Assembly (NCBI GenBank): GCA_963756575.1
Contig: CAVWOM010000008.1
Location: 558,001-622,000, forward strand
Direction of reading: 5' to 3'
Source: Palsa-504 sp963756575
GTDB lineage: Bacteria; Actinomycetota; Actinomycetes; Streptosporangiales; Streptosporangiaceae
Length of the DNA: 64,000 bases
Shown here: piece after piece, positions 43,942-52,702 of the stretch
How the letters are laid out: every line of letters begins with the position of its first letter
How positions within the stretch are numbered: the first letter of the stretch is position 1
Translations under genes and position numbers: made by a program
The notes under the pieces: model-generated
The model's database searches: none
The model's input: the letters and a program-made list of their open reading frames with translations, nothing else
Told to the model about the DNA's origin: nothing

Positions 43942-43977
43942 GTGACATGTCACGTAATAATCAAGGTGACGTGTCAC
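43942..43977. promoter_or_regulatory. two MarR-type operators upstream of the quinone oxidoreductase remnant
   Basis: GTGACATGTCAC (43942-43953) and GTGACGTGTCAC (43966-43977) are palindromes 24 bases apart, the first perfect, in an AT-rich patch 48-83 bases before the oxidoreductase start. A third copy overlaps the marR start. Confidence 0.75.
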
Positions 43978-44004
43978 GTAATTTTCGTGGGCGGGCGGCC
44001 CTCG

Positions 44005-44532
44005 TCAGCCCCCTGCCGGGTGCCAGTCGACGGGCGGCGGGAGCGAGCCCAGCTCGATGATGTTGGCGTACACGCTTTCCAGCGCCTCGCTGAGCGGCCC
44101 CGCCAGGCCGGCCGGCAGCCCCCCGAAGAACAAGCGCCGGACCAGGTCCACGTGCCCGGGCGCCGCCTCCGCCAGGGCCTGCCGCCCCCGGTCGGTCAGT
44201 GTCACCTCGGTGACCCGCTTGTCCGCGGCGGACGGGTCGCACGTCACCAGGTCCCGGGCGTTCATCCGCCGCACGTGGTGCGACACCCGGCTGCGCTCCC
44301 AGCCGAGCTGGGCGGCGAGCACGGTGATCGGCATCCGTCCCGCGTCGGCCACGCTCAGCGCCGTCAGCACGTCGTAATCCGGCAGCGACATGCCGCTATC
44401 GGCGAGAAGCTGGCGGTTCATCTCGTACGACAGGCGCAGCTGGACCCGGATATAGGCCAGCCACGCCCGTTGCTCGTCCCCGTCGAGCCATCCGCCGGCA
44501 GGCGCGGGAACGGCCCCACCACTACGTGACAT
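44005..44532 (-). CDS. MarR-family transcriptional regulator
   Basis: 175 residues from ATG 44532. Winged-helix core SLPDYDVLTALSVADAGRMPITVLAAQLGWERSRVSHHVRRMNARDLV with wing CDPSAADKRVTEVTLTDRG. The gene is flanked at both ends by copies of the same GTGAC...GTCAC palindrome, predicting autorepression and control of the downstream oxidoreductase. MarR proteins of this type often sense phenolics or oxidants. Confidence 0.92.
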   Translation of the reverse strand: MSRSGGAVPAPAGGWLDGDEQRAWLAYIRVQLRLSYEMNRQLLADSGMSLPDYDVLTALSVADAGRMPITVLAAQLGWERSRVSHHVRRMNARDLVTCDPSAADKRVTEVTLTDRGRQALAEAAPGHVDLVRRLFFGGLPAGLAGPLSEALESVYANIIELGSLPPPVDWHPAGG

Positions 44533-44537
44533 ATCAC
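44526..44537. promoter_or_regulatory. MarR-type operator overlapping the marR start codon
   Basis: GTGACATATCAC is a variant of the palindromes at 43942 and 43966. It covers the ATG of the MarR gene (44530-44532), so binding would block its own expression. Confidence 0.65.
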
Positions 44538-44557
44538 CTGAGTTTACTGCTCACGCC

Positions 44558-45334
44558 CTAAGCGGTTATGTCGCTGAGGACGAAGACCGTCGTGGCGGCC
44601 GCGATCGCGACGAGGAGGTAGACGGCGCCCAGGATCAGCCCATGCGCGTAGCCCACGCCCTCGCCGCCGCCCGAGGCCACGGCCAGGATCGACTGACCGG
44701 GCAGCCACTGCTGGATACTGGGCACGATGCGGGTGACGATGTTCTCGACGGCGAGCAGCCAGGCGAAGCCGATAATGACCGCGGCCACGGCCGACCGGAC
44801 GAACTGGCCCAGCGCCATCCCGAGCACGCTGTAGCCGACCACGGCGAGCGCGAGGTCACCCAGTTCGCGGAACAGGTCACCCAGCCCAGGCCCGGTGAAC
44901 CAGGCGCTCGTCGAGACGCCACGGCTGTGGGCCGCGGCCACCGCCGCGATCAGGGCGATGACCGCGGCGAAGCAGAGCGCGAGCAGCAGGAAGGTGATCA
45001 CGCCGAGCATCTTGCCGGCCAGCAGGACGGTACGGCGCGGCTGGCGCACGAGCAGCTGGCGCAGCGAGCCGAGGCTGTACTCGCTCGCGACCTGTGAGGC
45101 CGCTATCCCGAAGGCCACGACGCCCAGCAGCATGGCGGCCCGGGCGACGCCGATGACCAGCCCGTTCGGCTGGGCGAGCTGACGCAGCGTCACGATCCCG
45201 CCGTTCGCCGACGCCTGGGAGAAAACCAGGACCACGAACAGCGAAGCCGTCACGGCCAGCCCACCGAAGGTCGACCAGAACAGGGTCGGCCGCCGCAGCT
45301 TGGTCCACTCGCTGGTAAAGGCGCCCCACGTCAT
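44558..45334 (-). CDS. ABC-2 family transporter permease
   Basis: 258 residues from ATG 45334. Six membrane segments; the opening TWGAFTSEWTKLRRPTLFW and SQVASEYSLGSLRQLLVRQPRRTVLLAGK are typical of actinobacterial ABC-2 permeases that pair with a bacitracin/multidrug-type ATPase. The frame is undamaged, but its upstream ATPase partner (45387-45947) has lost its catalytic core, so the exporter is probably dead unless another ATPase serves it. Confidence 0.88.
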   Translation of the reverse strand: MTWGAFTSEWTKLRRPTLFWSTFGGLAVTASLFVVLVFSQASANGGIVTLRQLAQPNGLVIGVARAAMLLGVVAFGIAASQVASEYSLGSLRQLLVRQPRRTVLLAGKMLGVITFLLLALCFAAVIALIAAVAAAHSRGVSTSAWFTGPGLGDLFRELGDLALAVVGYSVLGMALGQFVRSAVAAVIIGFAWLLAVENIVTRIVPSIQQWLPGQSILAVASGGGEGVGYAHGLILGAVYLLVAIAAATTVFVLSDITA

Positions 45335-45386
45335 CGGATGGCTCCCATCTCCTGGCCTTCCGGCACGTCGGCTGATTCCAGGCCGG

Positions 45387-45947
45387 TCAGCGCGAAAATG
45401 CCCGCTCCAGGCTGCGGGTGCGCTCGGCGAGCTGGCGCAGGGTGATCCCGTGGTGCGCCGCGAGCCGGTTCACGTCCGCCGCGCCGAGGCCGGACTTCCG
45501 GATGAGTAGCACGCCATCGGTCTCACTGGCCGTCACCTCGCAGCCAGCCTGCCGCAGGAGGCCGGCCAGCCGTTCGCGGTCCGCGTCGTGTTCCGGGGCG
45601 ATCAGGAACTCCGCCTGCTGAGTGGCGCGCAGCACGTCCACGCTGCCCTGGTGGACCAGCCGGCCTGCCCTGATCATCACCACGTAGTCACAGATCTGCT
45701 CGATCTCCGAGATCAGGTGGCTCGAGACCAGCACCGTGATCCCGTCCTCGGCAAACGACCTGATGAGGCTGCGCATCTCGACGATGCCGGCCGGATCGAG
45801 GCCGCAGACCGATCCCGCGGGGATGGCCAGCGCCACATCGTCGACGACGACACGGTTGCCGAAGCGCTTGGTCAGGCCGGTGGTCAGCACGGCCTGCGCC
45901 CCAGCCGGCCGCTCGTCCGTCCAGGGCACCGACTGTTCCATCACCAT
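45387..45947 (-). pseudogene. ABC transporter ATPase with in-frame loss of the nucleotide-binding core
   Basis: 186 residues from ATG 45947. The N-terminus (LTTGLTKRFGNRVVVDDVALAIPAGSVCG) joins directly to LDPAGIVEMRSLIRSF. Walker A, Q-loop, signature and Walker B (about 115-120 residues in relatives) are absent. Downstream parts are intact: H-loop SSHLISEIEQICDYV and a C-terminal domain ending RTRSLERAFSR. The reading frame is preserved across the junction. It cannot bind ATP. Confidence 0.85.
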
Positions 45948-46068
45948 GGCGGAACCCTATGGACGTATACGTCACATCCGCCTCAGTCACCGGCCGATAT
46001 CATCCTCCGGGCGTAGCGGTTTCATCCTGGCTGGTGCACGAGGCCGGCCGCGGTCTCCGTCGCCAGGA

Positions 46069-46359
46069 TCAGCTGATGCCCGGGTCCTCGTCACCGGCAC
46101 GGTCCGGTGCACCGCTCTGCTCCTCGGCCAGGCCCGCACCACGGTCCTCCAGCGGGGCGCCGATATCCCAGGCCGACCCCTCGGCGGCGGGCAGGCCGCC
46201 GATGATCGGAACGACCGAGCCGTCATCGGCGGCCGCCTGGCCGGTTTCGACGAGGTACCCGGGGTCCTCGGCGCCCTGGGCCGCGTCCGGCTCCGGCTCC
46301 GGCGGTGGCGCTGATTCCGCCGCGGGCGGCGTTGACCTGGCCGGGTCAGTGTCGGTCAT
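46069..46359 (-). CDS. small acidic hypothetical protein
   Basis: 96 residues from ATG 46359 (AAGGAG upstream; in-frame ATGs at 46368 and 46389 are less well placed). Pro/Glu/Asp/Ala-rich N-terminal half, no hydrophobic segment, then DDGSVVPIIGGLPAAEGSAWDIGAPLEDRG. Probably disordered and cytosolic. No family recognised. Confidence 0.5.
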   Translation of the reverse strand: MTDTDPARSTPPAAESAPPPEPEPDAAQGAEDPGYLVETGQAAADDGSVVPIIGGLPAAEGSAWDIGAPLEDRGAGLAEEQSGAPDRAGDEDPGIS

Positions 46360-46397
46360 GTCAGGCATCTCCTTGGCGAGCACGTTCACTCCTGCGG

Positions 46398-46423
46398 CGC
46401 GCCAGCCCGGCCGGGCTGGCGCG
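46398..46423. terminator. 26-base perfect palindrome
   Basis: CGCGCCAGCCCGG and its exact complement are adjacent with no spacer. It lies 38 bases upstream of the small acidic gene and just after the GAF remnant frame, so it could be that gene's terminator (GGCC loop in RNA) or an operator. Confidence 0.45.
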
Positions 46424-46432
46424 AACCCGAGG

Positions 46433-46759
46433 CTACCCCGGCATGTGGTCCCTAACCGAGCCTGTCCTCAAAGCGGTCGGCTGACGAGTCCGGGCGAGAC
46501 GCGCCAGGCAACCGGCCCGTCTCGGTGAGGTGGTCGTGACGCGCTCATGAAGATCGGTAAAGGCCGCGGTCTGGCCGGCGTACAGGCTGAGCGCGCCCAG
46601 GCTTCGCTCATCGATCCAGAGCGGCACGCAGAGCATGCTGCGCACGTCCAGTCGCGCTGCTTCCGCGCTGAATTTCGGCCAGCGCTCCCCGCCATGACCG
46701 GTCCCCGGATCACGTTTCGGAGCACCCGTCTCCTCGCGGGAAGGCGGGGGCAACCACAA
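46433..46759 (-). pseudogene. GAF-domain protein fragment
   Basis: The minus-strand frame contains GGERWPKFSAEAARLDVRSMLCVPLWIDERSLGALSLYAGQTAAFTDLHER, the central strand-helix part of a GAF sensor domain as in actinobacterial GAF-ANTAR regulators. The N-terminal part and the effector domain are missing, and the tail after 46530 does not resemble the family. It lies in the catalase upstream region. Confidence 0.55.
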
Positions 46760-46843
46760 CCCCGGGTCCGATCGCGGTGTCCGGGGCCTGTATGGTCGAT
46801 TACAGGTGAAGCCATCGCCTGCCCTTCCGCGACAGGAGAAAAG

Positions 46844-48925
46844 ATGGCTTCAGCACGCCAAAACGGTAAAAACGCGAGCCGCCCCGCTGCGGCCGGCCAG
46901 GACGAGGACGGCCGGTTCCTCACCACGGCGCAGGGCCTGCGCCTCCCCGATACCGATCATTCGCTGAAGGCCGGCGAGCGCGGGCCGACCCTGCTGGAGG
47001 ACTTCCACCTCCGGGAGAAGATCACCCACTTCGATCACGAGCGCATCCCCGAGCGCGTCGTCCATGCCCGGGGCGCGGCGGCGCACGGCGTCTTCGAGTC
47101 GTACGGCACCGGCCGGTCGGTGACGAAGGCCGGGTTCCTGGCGAGCAAAGGGCTGCAAACCGAGGTCTTCGTCCGGTTCTCTACCGTGCTGGGCTCGCGG
47201 GGCTCGGCCGACACCGTCCGTGACACCCGCGGGTTCGCGGTGAAGTTCTACACCGCGGAGGGCAACTTCGACCTCGTCGGCAACAACATGCCGGTGTTCT
47301 TCATCCAGGACGGCATCAAGTTCCCCGACGTCATCCACGCGGCCAAGCCGCACCCGGACCGGGAGATCCCGTCGGCCCAGTCGGCGCACGACACCTTCTG
47401 GGATTTCGTCTCCCTGCACACCGAGGCCACCCATCACGTCATGTGGAACATGAGTGACCGCGGGATCCCGCGGTCCTACCGGACGATGGAGGGCTTCGGC
47501 GTCCATACCTTCCGCCTGGTCAACGACGCCGGGGAGACTCACCTGGTGAAATTCCACTGGAAGCCCGCCGCCGGGGTGCACTCCCTGGTGTGGGAGGAAG
47601 CGCAGATCACGGCCGGGGTCGACCCGGACTTCCACCGCCGGGACATGGCCGACGGCATCGAGGCGGGCGCGTTCCTCGAGTACGAGCTGGGTATCCAGGT
47701 CATGCCCGACGACGGCACCGACAGCTTCGAGGGCATCGACCTGCTCGACCCCACCAAGCTCGTGCCCGAGGAGCTCGCCCCGGTGCAGCTGATCGGGAAG
47801 CTGACGCTGAACCGGAACGTGACGAACTACTTCGCCGAGACCGAGCAGGTCGCCTTCCACTCCGGAAACCTCGTACCCGGCATCGAGGTCACCAACGACC
47901 CGCTGCTGCAGGCACGGCTGTTCTCCTACCTCGACACGCAGCTGACCCGCCTCGGCGGCCCGAACTTCACCCAGCTGCCAGTCAACCAGGCGCACTGCCC
48001 GGTCAACGGCATGCTGCGCGACGGCATGCACCAGACCGCCGTCCCGGCCGGCCTGGCCCCCTACCGCCCCAACAGCATCGACGGCGGCGAGCCCTTGGTG
48101 GCCACGGCCGATGAGGGCGGTTACGTGCAGGCCCCCCGACCGGTCGAGGGCACCGTGGTACGGTCCAGCCCGGTCTCCTTCGACGATCACTTCTCGCAGC
48201 CGGCGATGTTCTACCGCAGCCTGACCCCGCTGGAGCAGGCGCACATCGTCGAAGCCTTCACCTTCGAGCTCGGCAAGTGCTACGAGCAGGCCATCAAGGA
48301 ACGCGAGCTGCAGGTGCTGGCCAACGTCGACGCCGACCTGTGCGCCCAGGTCGCGGCCGGCCTCGGCCTGCCCGTCCCCAGCGGCAGCCCGGTCGCCGAC
48401 GCGGCCTTGTCCCCGGTGCTGTCGCAGGTCGTCACCGAGCCCGGCCCGATCGCCGGCCGCATGATCGGCATCATCGCCGACGCCGGCGCCGACCTGGCCG
48501 GCATCGGCAAGATCCGGACGGCCGCCGTCAAACTCGGCGCGACCGCGCTGGTGATCGCCCCCGTGGGCGGTGTCCTGGGCAGCGGCACCCAGGCCGAGAC
48601 GGTTGACCGGACGCTGCTGACCGCCCGTTCGGTCGAATTCGACGCCCTCGTCGTGGCCGACGGCACCACTGTGACCGGTGACATCAAGCTGACGCTGCTC
48701 CTGCAGGAGGCGTTCCGGCACTGCAAGGTCCTGGCCGCGTGGGGCGACGGGACGAGGGTCCTGGAAGCAGCCGGCATCACCGCCGGCGCCGCGGGAGTGA
48801 TAACGGGCGGCAGAGCCGCCAAGTCCTTTACCGACCAGCTCGCCGCCGCGGTCGGCCTGCACCGGGCCTGGGACCGGGCGCCAGACGTCATGGCCTCCGC
48901 CGTCCCGCCTGTCCGCATCTCCTGA
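46844..48925 (+). CDS. katE: large-subunit (HPII/KatE-type) monofunctional catalase
   Basis: 693 residues from ATG 46844, chosen because AGGAG precedes it by 6 bases; the open frame extends further upstream but without a family match. Catalytic His74 lies in RVVHARGAAAHG, the distal-site Asn in DLVGNNMPVFFIQD, and the heme-ligand Tyr362 in RLFSYLDTQ. The C-terminal domain (about 540-690, IIADAGADLAGI and FDALVVADGTTV) is the DJ-1/PfpI-like flavodoxin domain of clade 2 catalases. It decomposes H2O2 in the cytosol. Transaldolase follows after 23 bases. Confidence 0.95.
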   Translation: MASARQNGKNASRPAAAGQDEDGRFLTTAQGLRLPDTDHSLKAGERGPTLLEDFHLREKITHFDHERIPERVVHARGAAAHGVFESYGTGRSVTKAGFLASKGLQTEVFVRFSTVLGSRGSADTVRDTRGFAVKFYTAEGNFDLVGNNMPVFFIQDGIKFPDVIHAAKPHPDREIPSAQSAHDTFWDFVSLHTEATHHVMWNMSDRGIPRSYRTMEGFGVHTFRLVNDAGETHLVKFHWKPAAGVHSLVWEEAQITAGVDPDFHRRDMADGIEAGAFLEYELGIQVMPDDGTDSFEGIDLLDPTKLVPEELAPVQLIGKLTLNRNVTNYFAETEQVAFHSGNLVPGIEVTNDPLLQARLFSYLDTQLTRLGGPNFTQLPVNQAHCPVNGMLRDGMHQTAVPAGLAPYRPNSIDGGEPLVATADEGGYVQAPRPVEGTVVRSSPVSFDDHFSQPAMFYRSLTPLEQAHIVEAFTFELGKCYEQAIKERELQVLANVDADLCAQVAAGLGLPVPSGSPVADAALSPVLSQVVTEPGPIAGRMIGIIADAGADLAGIGKIRTAAVKLGATALVIAPVGGVLGSGTQAETVDRTLLTARSVEFDALVVADGTTVTGDIKLTLLLQEAFRHCKVLAAWGDGTRVLEAAGITAGAAGVITGGRAAKSFTDQLAAAVGLHRAWDRAPDVMASAVPPVRIS

Positions 48926-48948
48926 CCATCAGCCGAACGGAAGCACGC

Positions 48949-50088
48949 ATGACTCACCAACCGGAACACGACCCGCTGGGCGACCTGACCGCCGCCGGGG
49001 TGGCGGTGTGGCTCGATGATCTTTCCCGCGAGCTGCTCGTCGGCGGCAACCTTCAGTTGCTTGTCGACAGCCGGCACGTCGTCGGGGTGACCACCAACCC
49101 GACGATCTTCGCCTCCGCCCTGTCCAAGGGCGACCGCTACGACGATCAGCTGGCCGACCTGGCCACTCGCGACACGGACGTGGACACCGCGGTGTTCGCC
49201 GTGACGACCGACGATGTCCGCGCGGGCTGTGACGTCCTGGCGCCGGTGTACGCGCAGACGGCCGGGCTGGATGGCTGCGTGTCCATCGAGGTAGACCCGC
49301 GGCTGAGCCGTGACGCCGCGGCCACCGCCGAGATGGCGCGCCGGCTGTGGACGACAGTGAACCGGGACAACCTTTACATCAAGATCCCCGCCACCCAGGA
49401 AGGGCTGGCCGCGATCACCGAGGTGGTCAGCCAGGGCATCAGCGTCAACGTGACGCTGATCTTCTCCCTGGACCGGTACCGCGCTGTCCAGGACGCCTAC
49501 CTCAGCGGCCTGGAGCAGGCTCACGCCGCCGGCCGGGACCTCACCACGATCAGGTCCGTGGCCTCGTTCTTCATCTCCCGGGTCGACACCGAAGTCGACG
49601 CGCGCCTGGACCGGCTGGGCACGCCGGAGGCCGCCGCGCTGAAGGGCTCGGCGGCGATAGCCAACGCCCGCCTGGCCTACCAGGCCCACGAGCAGCTGAC
49701 CGCCACGGAGCGCTGGCAGCGGCTCGCCCGCCTCGGCGCCCGCCCGCAGCGGCCGCTCTGGGCTTCGACCGGAGTCAAGGATCCCGCTTACCCGGACACC
49801 AAGTATGTTGCCGGGCTGATCGCGGCCGGCACCGTCAACACCATGCCGGGCCCGACCTTGGAAGCCTTCGCCGACCACGGCCAAGTCAGCGGCGACACCA
49901 TCACCGGCAGCTACGACGCCGCCCGTCATCTCCTCGACCAGCTAGCCGCGGCAGGTATCGACTTCGATGACGTCACCGAGCACCTCGAACAGGAAGGCCT
50001 GTCGAAGTTCGAGAAAAGCTGGAGCGAACTGGGCGCGACCGTCGCTGCCGAGATGGACCGCCAGCAGCATGACCGCGCCGGGAAGTAA
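48949..50088 (+). CDS. tal: transaldolase
   Basis: 379 residues from ATG 48949. TIM-barrel transaldolase of the actinobacterial long type: WLDDLSRELL, GVTTNPTIFASAL, Schiff-base Lys145 in NLYIKIPATQEG, SVNVTLIFSLDRY and ASFFISRVDTEVD. It moves a dihydroxyacetone unit between sugar phosphates in the pentose phosphate pathway. It follows the catalase by 23 bases on the same strand, so the two may be co-transcribed, linking peroxide removal with NADPH supply; this functional link is an inference. Confidence 0.95.
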   Translation: MTHQPEHDPLGDLTAAGVAVWLDDLSRELLVGGNLQLLVDSRHVVGVTTNPTIFASALSKGDRYDDQLADLATRDTDVDTAVFAVTTDDVRAGCDVLAPVYAQTAGLDGCVSIEVDPRLSRDAAATAEMARRLWTTVNRDNLYIKIPATQEGLAAITEVVSQGISVNVTLIFSLDRYRAVQDAYLSGLEQAHAAGRDLTTIRSVASFFISRVDTEVDARLDRLGTPEAAALKGSAAIANARLAYQAHEQLTATERWQRLARLGARPQRPLWASTGVKDPAYPDTKYVAGLIAAGTVNTMPGPTLEAFADHGQVSGDTITGSYDAARHLLDQLAAAGIDFDDVTEHLEQEGLSKFEKSWSELGATVAAEMDRQQHDRAGK

Positions 50089-50142
50089 CGAGCTACCGGC
50101 CCCGCCCCGCTTACCAACACCATCTCGCTATGAGGAGTCATC

Positions 50143-50691
50143 ATGAACAGTCGTAATACCGTTATCCGTGCCATGCACGATGTGGGGGCGGCGGGCTGGT
50201 TCGGCGGGTCGCTGATGGGCGCGATCGCCCTGAACGGCGCGTCGCAGGACATCAAGGACCCCGCCGAGCGGTCGAAGATCGCGGCGGACGGGTGGGCCCG
50301 GTGGGCGCCGTTCTCGGCCGCCGCCATCGCCGCGCACCTGATCGGGGGCGGCGGCCTGCTGCTGGCGCACCGCGACCGGGTCGCCGGCCAGCCCGGGGTG
50401 GGCGCGAACACGGCCGTCAAGACCGCGCTGACGCTGGCGGCGCTGGGCACCACCGCCTACAGCGGCGTGCTCGGCGCCAAGCTCGCCGCCGCGGGCGACG
50501 TCGAGACCGAGGGCGGCACCGTCCCGGCTGAGGACACCCCGGACGATGTCGCCCGGACCCAGCAGCGGCTGCGGGTCATGCAGTGGGCCACTCCCGTCCT
50601 GACCGGCGTCCTGGTCGTGCTCGGCGCCCAGCAGGGCGAGCAGCAGCGCCCCGCCCAGCGCATCCGCGGCTGGCGGAAAAGCGTAGCCTGA
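50143..50691 (+). CDS. conserved membrane protein
   Basis: 182 residues from ATG 50143 with TGAGGAG upstream. About four hydrophobic stretches (VGAAGWFGGSLMGAIAL, FSAAAIAAHLIGGGGLLLAH, VKTALTLAALGTTAYSGVLGAKLA, ATPVLTGVLVVLG) separated by charged loops with an acidic patch ETEGGTVPAEDTPDD. Looks like an actinobacterial conserved membrane protein; function not recognised. It follows the transaldolase by 54 bases. Confidence 0.72.
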   Translation: MNSRNTVIRAMHDVGAAGWFGGSLMGAIALNGASQDIKDPAERSKIAADGWARWAPFSAAAIAAHLIGGGGLLLAHRDRVAGQPGVGANTAVKTALTLAALGTTAYSGVLGAKLAAAGDVETEGGTVPAEDTPDDVARTQQRLRVMQWATPVLTGVLVVLGAQQGEQQRPAQRIRGWRKSVA

Positions 50692-50727
50692 CCCGCGCCG
50701 ACGGCATCGGCTGGTTACCCAGGATCA

Positions 50728-50747
50728 TTAGTATCGTTTAGTATGGT
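50728..50747. promoter_or_regulatory. tandem 10-base direct repeats before the ABC exporter operon
   Basis: TTAGTATCGT followed immediately by TTAGTATGGT, an AT-rich patch 102-121 bases before the ATPase start. A 10-base period places both copies on the same DNA face, as for cooperative regulator binding. It may also overlap the promoter. Confidence 0.4.
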
Positions 50748-50848
50748 TTTGCCGCTGGCTTGGTGTCATCGGCTGCGATTCTGGGTTTTGGCTGCTCCGG
50801 CCCGTGGCAGCGGATTCCATGAGACCCGCTGTCACGGAGGAGCCGTCA

Positions 50849-51835
50849 ATGACCCCGCACGGACTGACCGTTGTTACCGACAGCCTCACCAAGCGTTTCG
50901 ATGATCTCGTGGCCGTCGACCGGATCGACCTGCAGGTAGCGCCGGGAACCGTCTTCTCCCTGCTCGGGCCGAACGGAGCGGGCAAGACCACCGTGGTCCG
51001 GATGCTCGCCACGTTGTCCGAGCCGACGAGCGGCACGGCGATCGTCTGCGGCCATGACGTGGTGCGCGAGGCAGACGCCGTGCGGCGCGCGATCTCCATG
51101 ACCGGGCAGTTCGCCGCCCTTGAGGACAACCTGACCGCGCGGGAGAACCTGCTGCTGATGGCCCGGCTGCGCGGTTACGGCAAGGCCGCGGCCGGCCGCC
51201 TGGTTGACTCCCTCGTCGACCGCTTCGAAATCGGCGAGTTCCGGGACAAGCTCATCAAGGCGGTCTCGGGCGGCCAGCGGCGGCGCGTCGACCTGGCCGC
51301 CAGCCTGGTCGTCCAGCCTCAGCTCCTGGTCCTCGACGAGCCGACTACCGGGCTTGACCCCCGCAGCCGCCAGGTTGTGTGGTCGACCGTGCGCGACCTG
51401 GTCGACGACGGCGTCACGGTGCTGCTCACCACGCAGTACCTCGAAGAAGCTGACGCGCTGGCCGACGACATCGTCCTGATCGACCACGGCCAGGCGGTGG
51501 CCGCCGGGTCACCCAGCGACCTCAAGGCACGCATCGGCGACCAGCGCGTGGATGTCGTCGCCGTCGACCACCAGGGCCTGGACGACCTGGTCGCCGCTCT
51601 CTCCGGCCCGTTCCGCATCAGCATCTCGCGGGAGCGCCGGACAGTATCGGTCCCCGCCCCGGGGGAGATCGACGACCTGGCCAGGGTCGCGGCGGCCGTG
51701 CGCTCCAGCGGGATACCGATCGACGAGATCGCTCTGCGGCGGCCCACCCTGGACGACGCCTTCCTGGCTCTCACCGGCCAGCCCCCGGCGGCGAGCACAC
51801 CGGCCGATGACACCCTCGCGGAGGCAGCGTCATGA
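50849..51835 (+). CDS. ABC transporter ATP-binding protein (DrrA-like)
   Basis: 328 residues from ATG 50849 (GGAGG at 50836-50840). Walker A GPNGAGKTT is at 40-48, signature VSGGQRRR, Walker B LLVLDEPTTGLDP, then LLTTQYLEEADALADD, typical of DrrA. C-terminal regulatory domain ends RRPTLDDAFLALTG. With the next gene it forms a complete drug/lipid exporter, a paralogue of the pair at 21.6-23.4 kb. Confidence 0.94.
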   Translation: MTPHGLTVVTDSLTKRFDDLVAVDRIDLQVAPGTVFSLLGPNGAGKTTVVRMLATLSEPTSGTAIVCGHDVVREADAVRRAISMTGQFAALEDNLTARENLLLMARLRGYGKAAAGRLVDSLVDRFEIGEFRDKLIKAVSGGQRRRVDLAASLVVQPQLLVLDEPTTGLDPRSRQVVWSTVRDLVDDGVTVLLTTQYLEEADALADDIVLIDHGQAVAAGSPSDLKARIGDQRVDVVAVDHQGLDDLVAALSGPFRISISRERRTVSVPAPGEIDDLARVAAAVRSSGIPIDEIALRRPTLDDAFLALTGQPPAASTPADDTLAEAAS

Positions 51836-52680
51836 CTACCACCATCTCACCCGCCGGCGCCGCCCAGCGCGCCGCCGGAGCCCTGCCGCCGCGGCCCCGG
51901 CGGTCCGTCCGGTACCTGCGCGAGACCGGCTTGCTCGTCGGCCGGGGCCTGCGCACCATCCCCAGGGTCCCCGAGCGGCTGAGCGACGTGACCATCCAGC
52001 CGATCATGTTCACCCTGCTGTTCCTGTACGTGTTCGGGTCGGCCATCCACGTCCCCGGCAGCTACCAGGACTACCTGCTGCCCGGCCTGCTCGGCCAGAG
52101 CGTGGCCTTCGGCGTGATCGGCGCCGGCGTGGCCACCTCGACCGATTTCTCGAGCGGCGTGGTCGACCGCTTCCGGTCGCTGCCGGTCATCCGGATGTCG
52201 GTTATCTCCGCTCAGGTGATCGGCCAGATCATCGAGCAGGTCCTCGGCATCGTGATCGTGGCCGGGGTGGGGCTCGCCCTCGGCTGGCGCCCGCACCTGG
52301 GCGGCGGCCGGGCCGTCGAGCTTGTGGCGCTGATGCTGCTCGGGCTGTTCGCCTTCACCTGGGTCGGGGTCCTCGCGGGCATGCTGATCCACAGCTCCGA
52401 CGCCATGCAGGGCATCGGGTTCGCGGTCATGCTGCCGCTGTCGTTCCTGGCCGGCACGTTCGTCCCGATCTCGGGGATGAAGCTCGTGCCCCGCGCCATC
52501 GCTGAATGGGATCCGCTGTCGGCGCTGGTGGCGGCCGTCCGCCAGGTCAGCCAGGGGACCCAGTCACGTGGTTCCCTGCAGCTCGACCATCCGGTGCCGG
52601 CCACGATCGCCTGGTGCCTGCTCATCATCGTGGTCTGCGTGCCCCTGGCCCTGCGCCGGTTCAGGACCGCCAGCGCATAG
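51832..52680 (+). CDS. ABC-2 type transporter permease (DrrB-like)
   Basis: 282 residues from ATG 51832, overlapping the ATPase stop (ATGA). Six membrane segments; LSDVTIQPIMFTLLFLYVFG, DFSSGVVDRFRSLPVIRMSV and LSFLAGTFVPISGMKLVPRAIAEWDPLSALVAAVRQ are the DrrB hallmarks. Membrane half of the exporter. Confidence 0.94.
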   Translation: MTTTISPAGAAQRAAGALPPRPRRSVRYLRETGLLVGRGLRTIPRVPERLSDVTIQPIMFTLLFLYVFGSAIHVPGSYQDYLLPGLLGQSVAFGVIGAGVATSTDFSSGVVDRFRSLPVIRMSVISAQVIGQIIEQVLGIVIVAGVGLALGWRPHLGGGRAVELVALMLLGLFAFTWVGVLAGMLIHSSDAMQGIGFAVMLPLSFLAGTFVPISGMKLVPRAIAEWDPLSALVAAVRQVSQGTQSRGSLQLDHPVPATIAWCLLIIVVCVPLALRRFRTASA

Positions 52681-52702
52681 GCGAGACGCCGGGGGGCGCC
52701 CG

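Noticed and set aside
46547..46843. Extension of the catalase frame 99 codons upstream of ATG 46844
   Set aside because: No catalase homology in the extension, and it would run antisense through the GAF remnant; the SD at 46835 supports ATG 46844.
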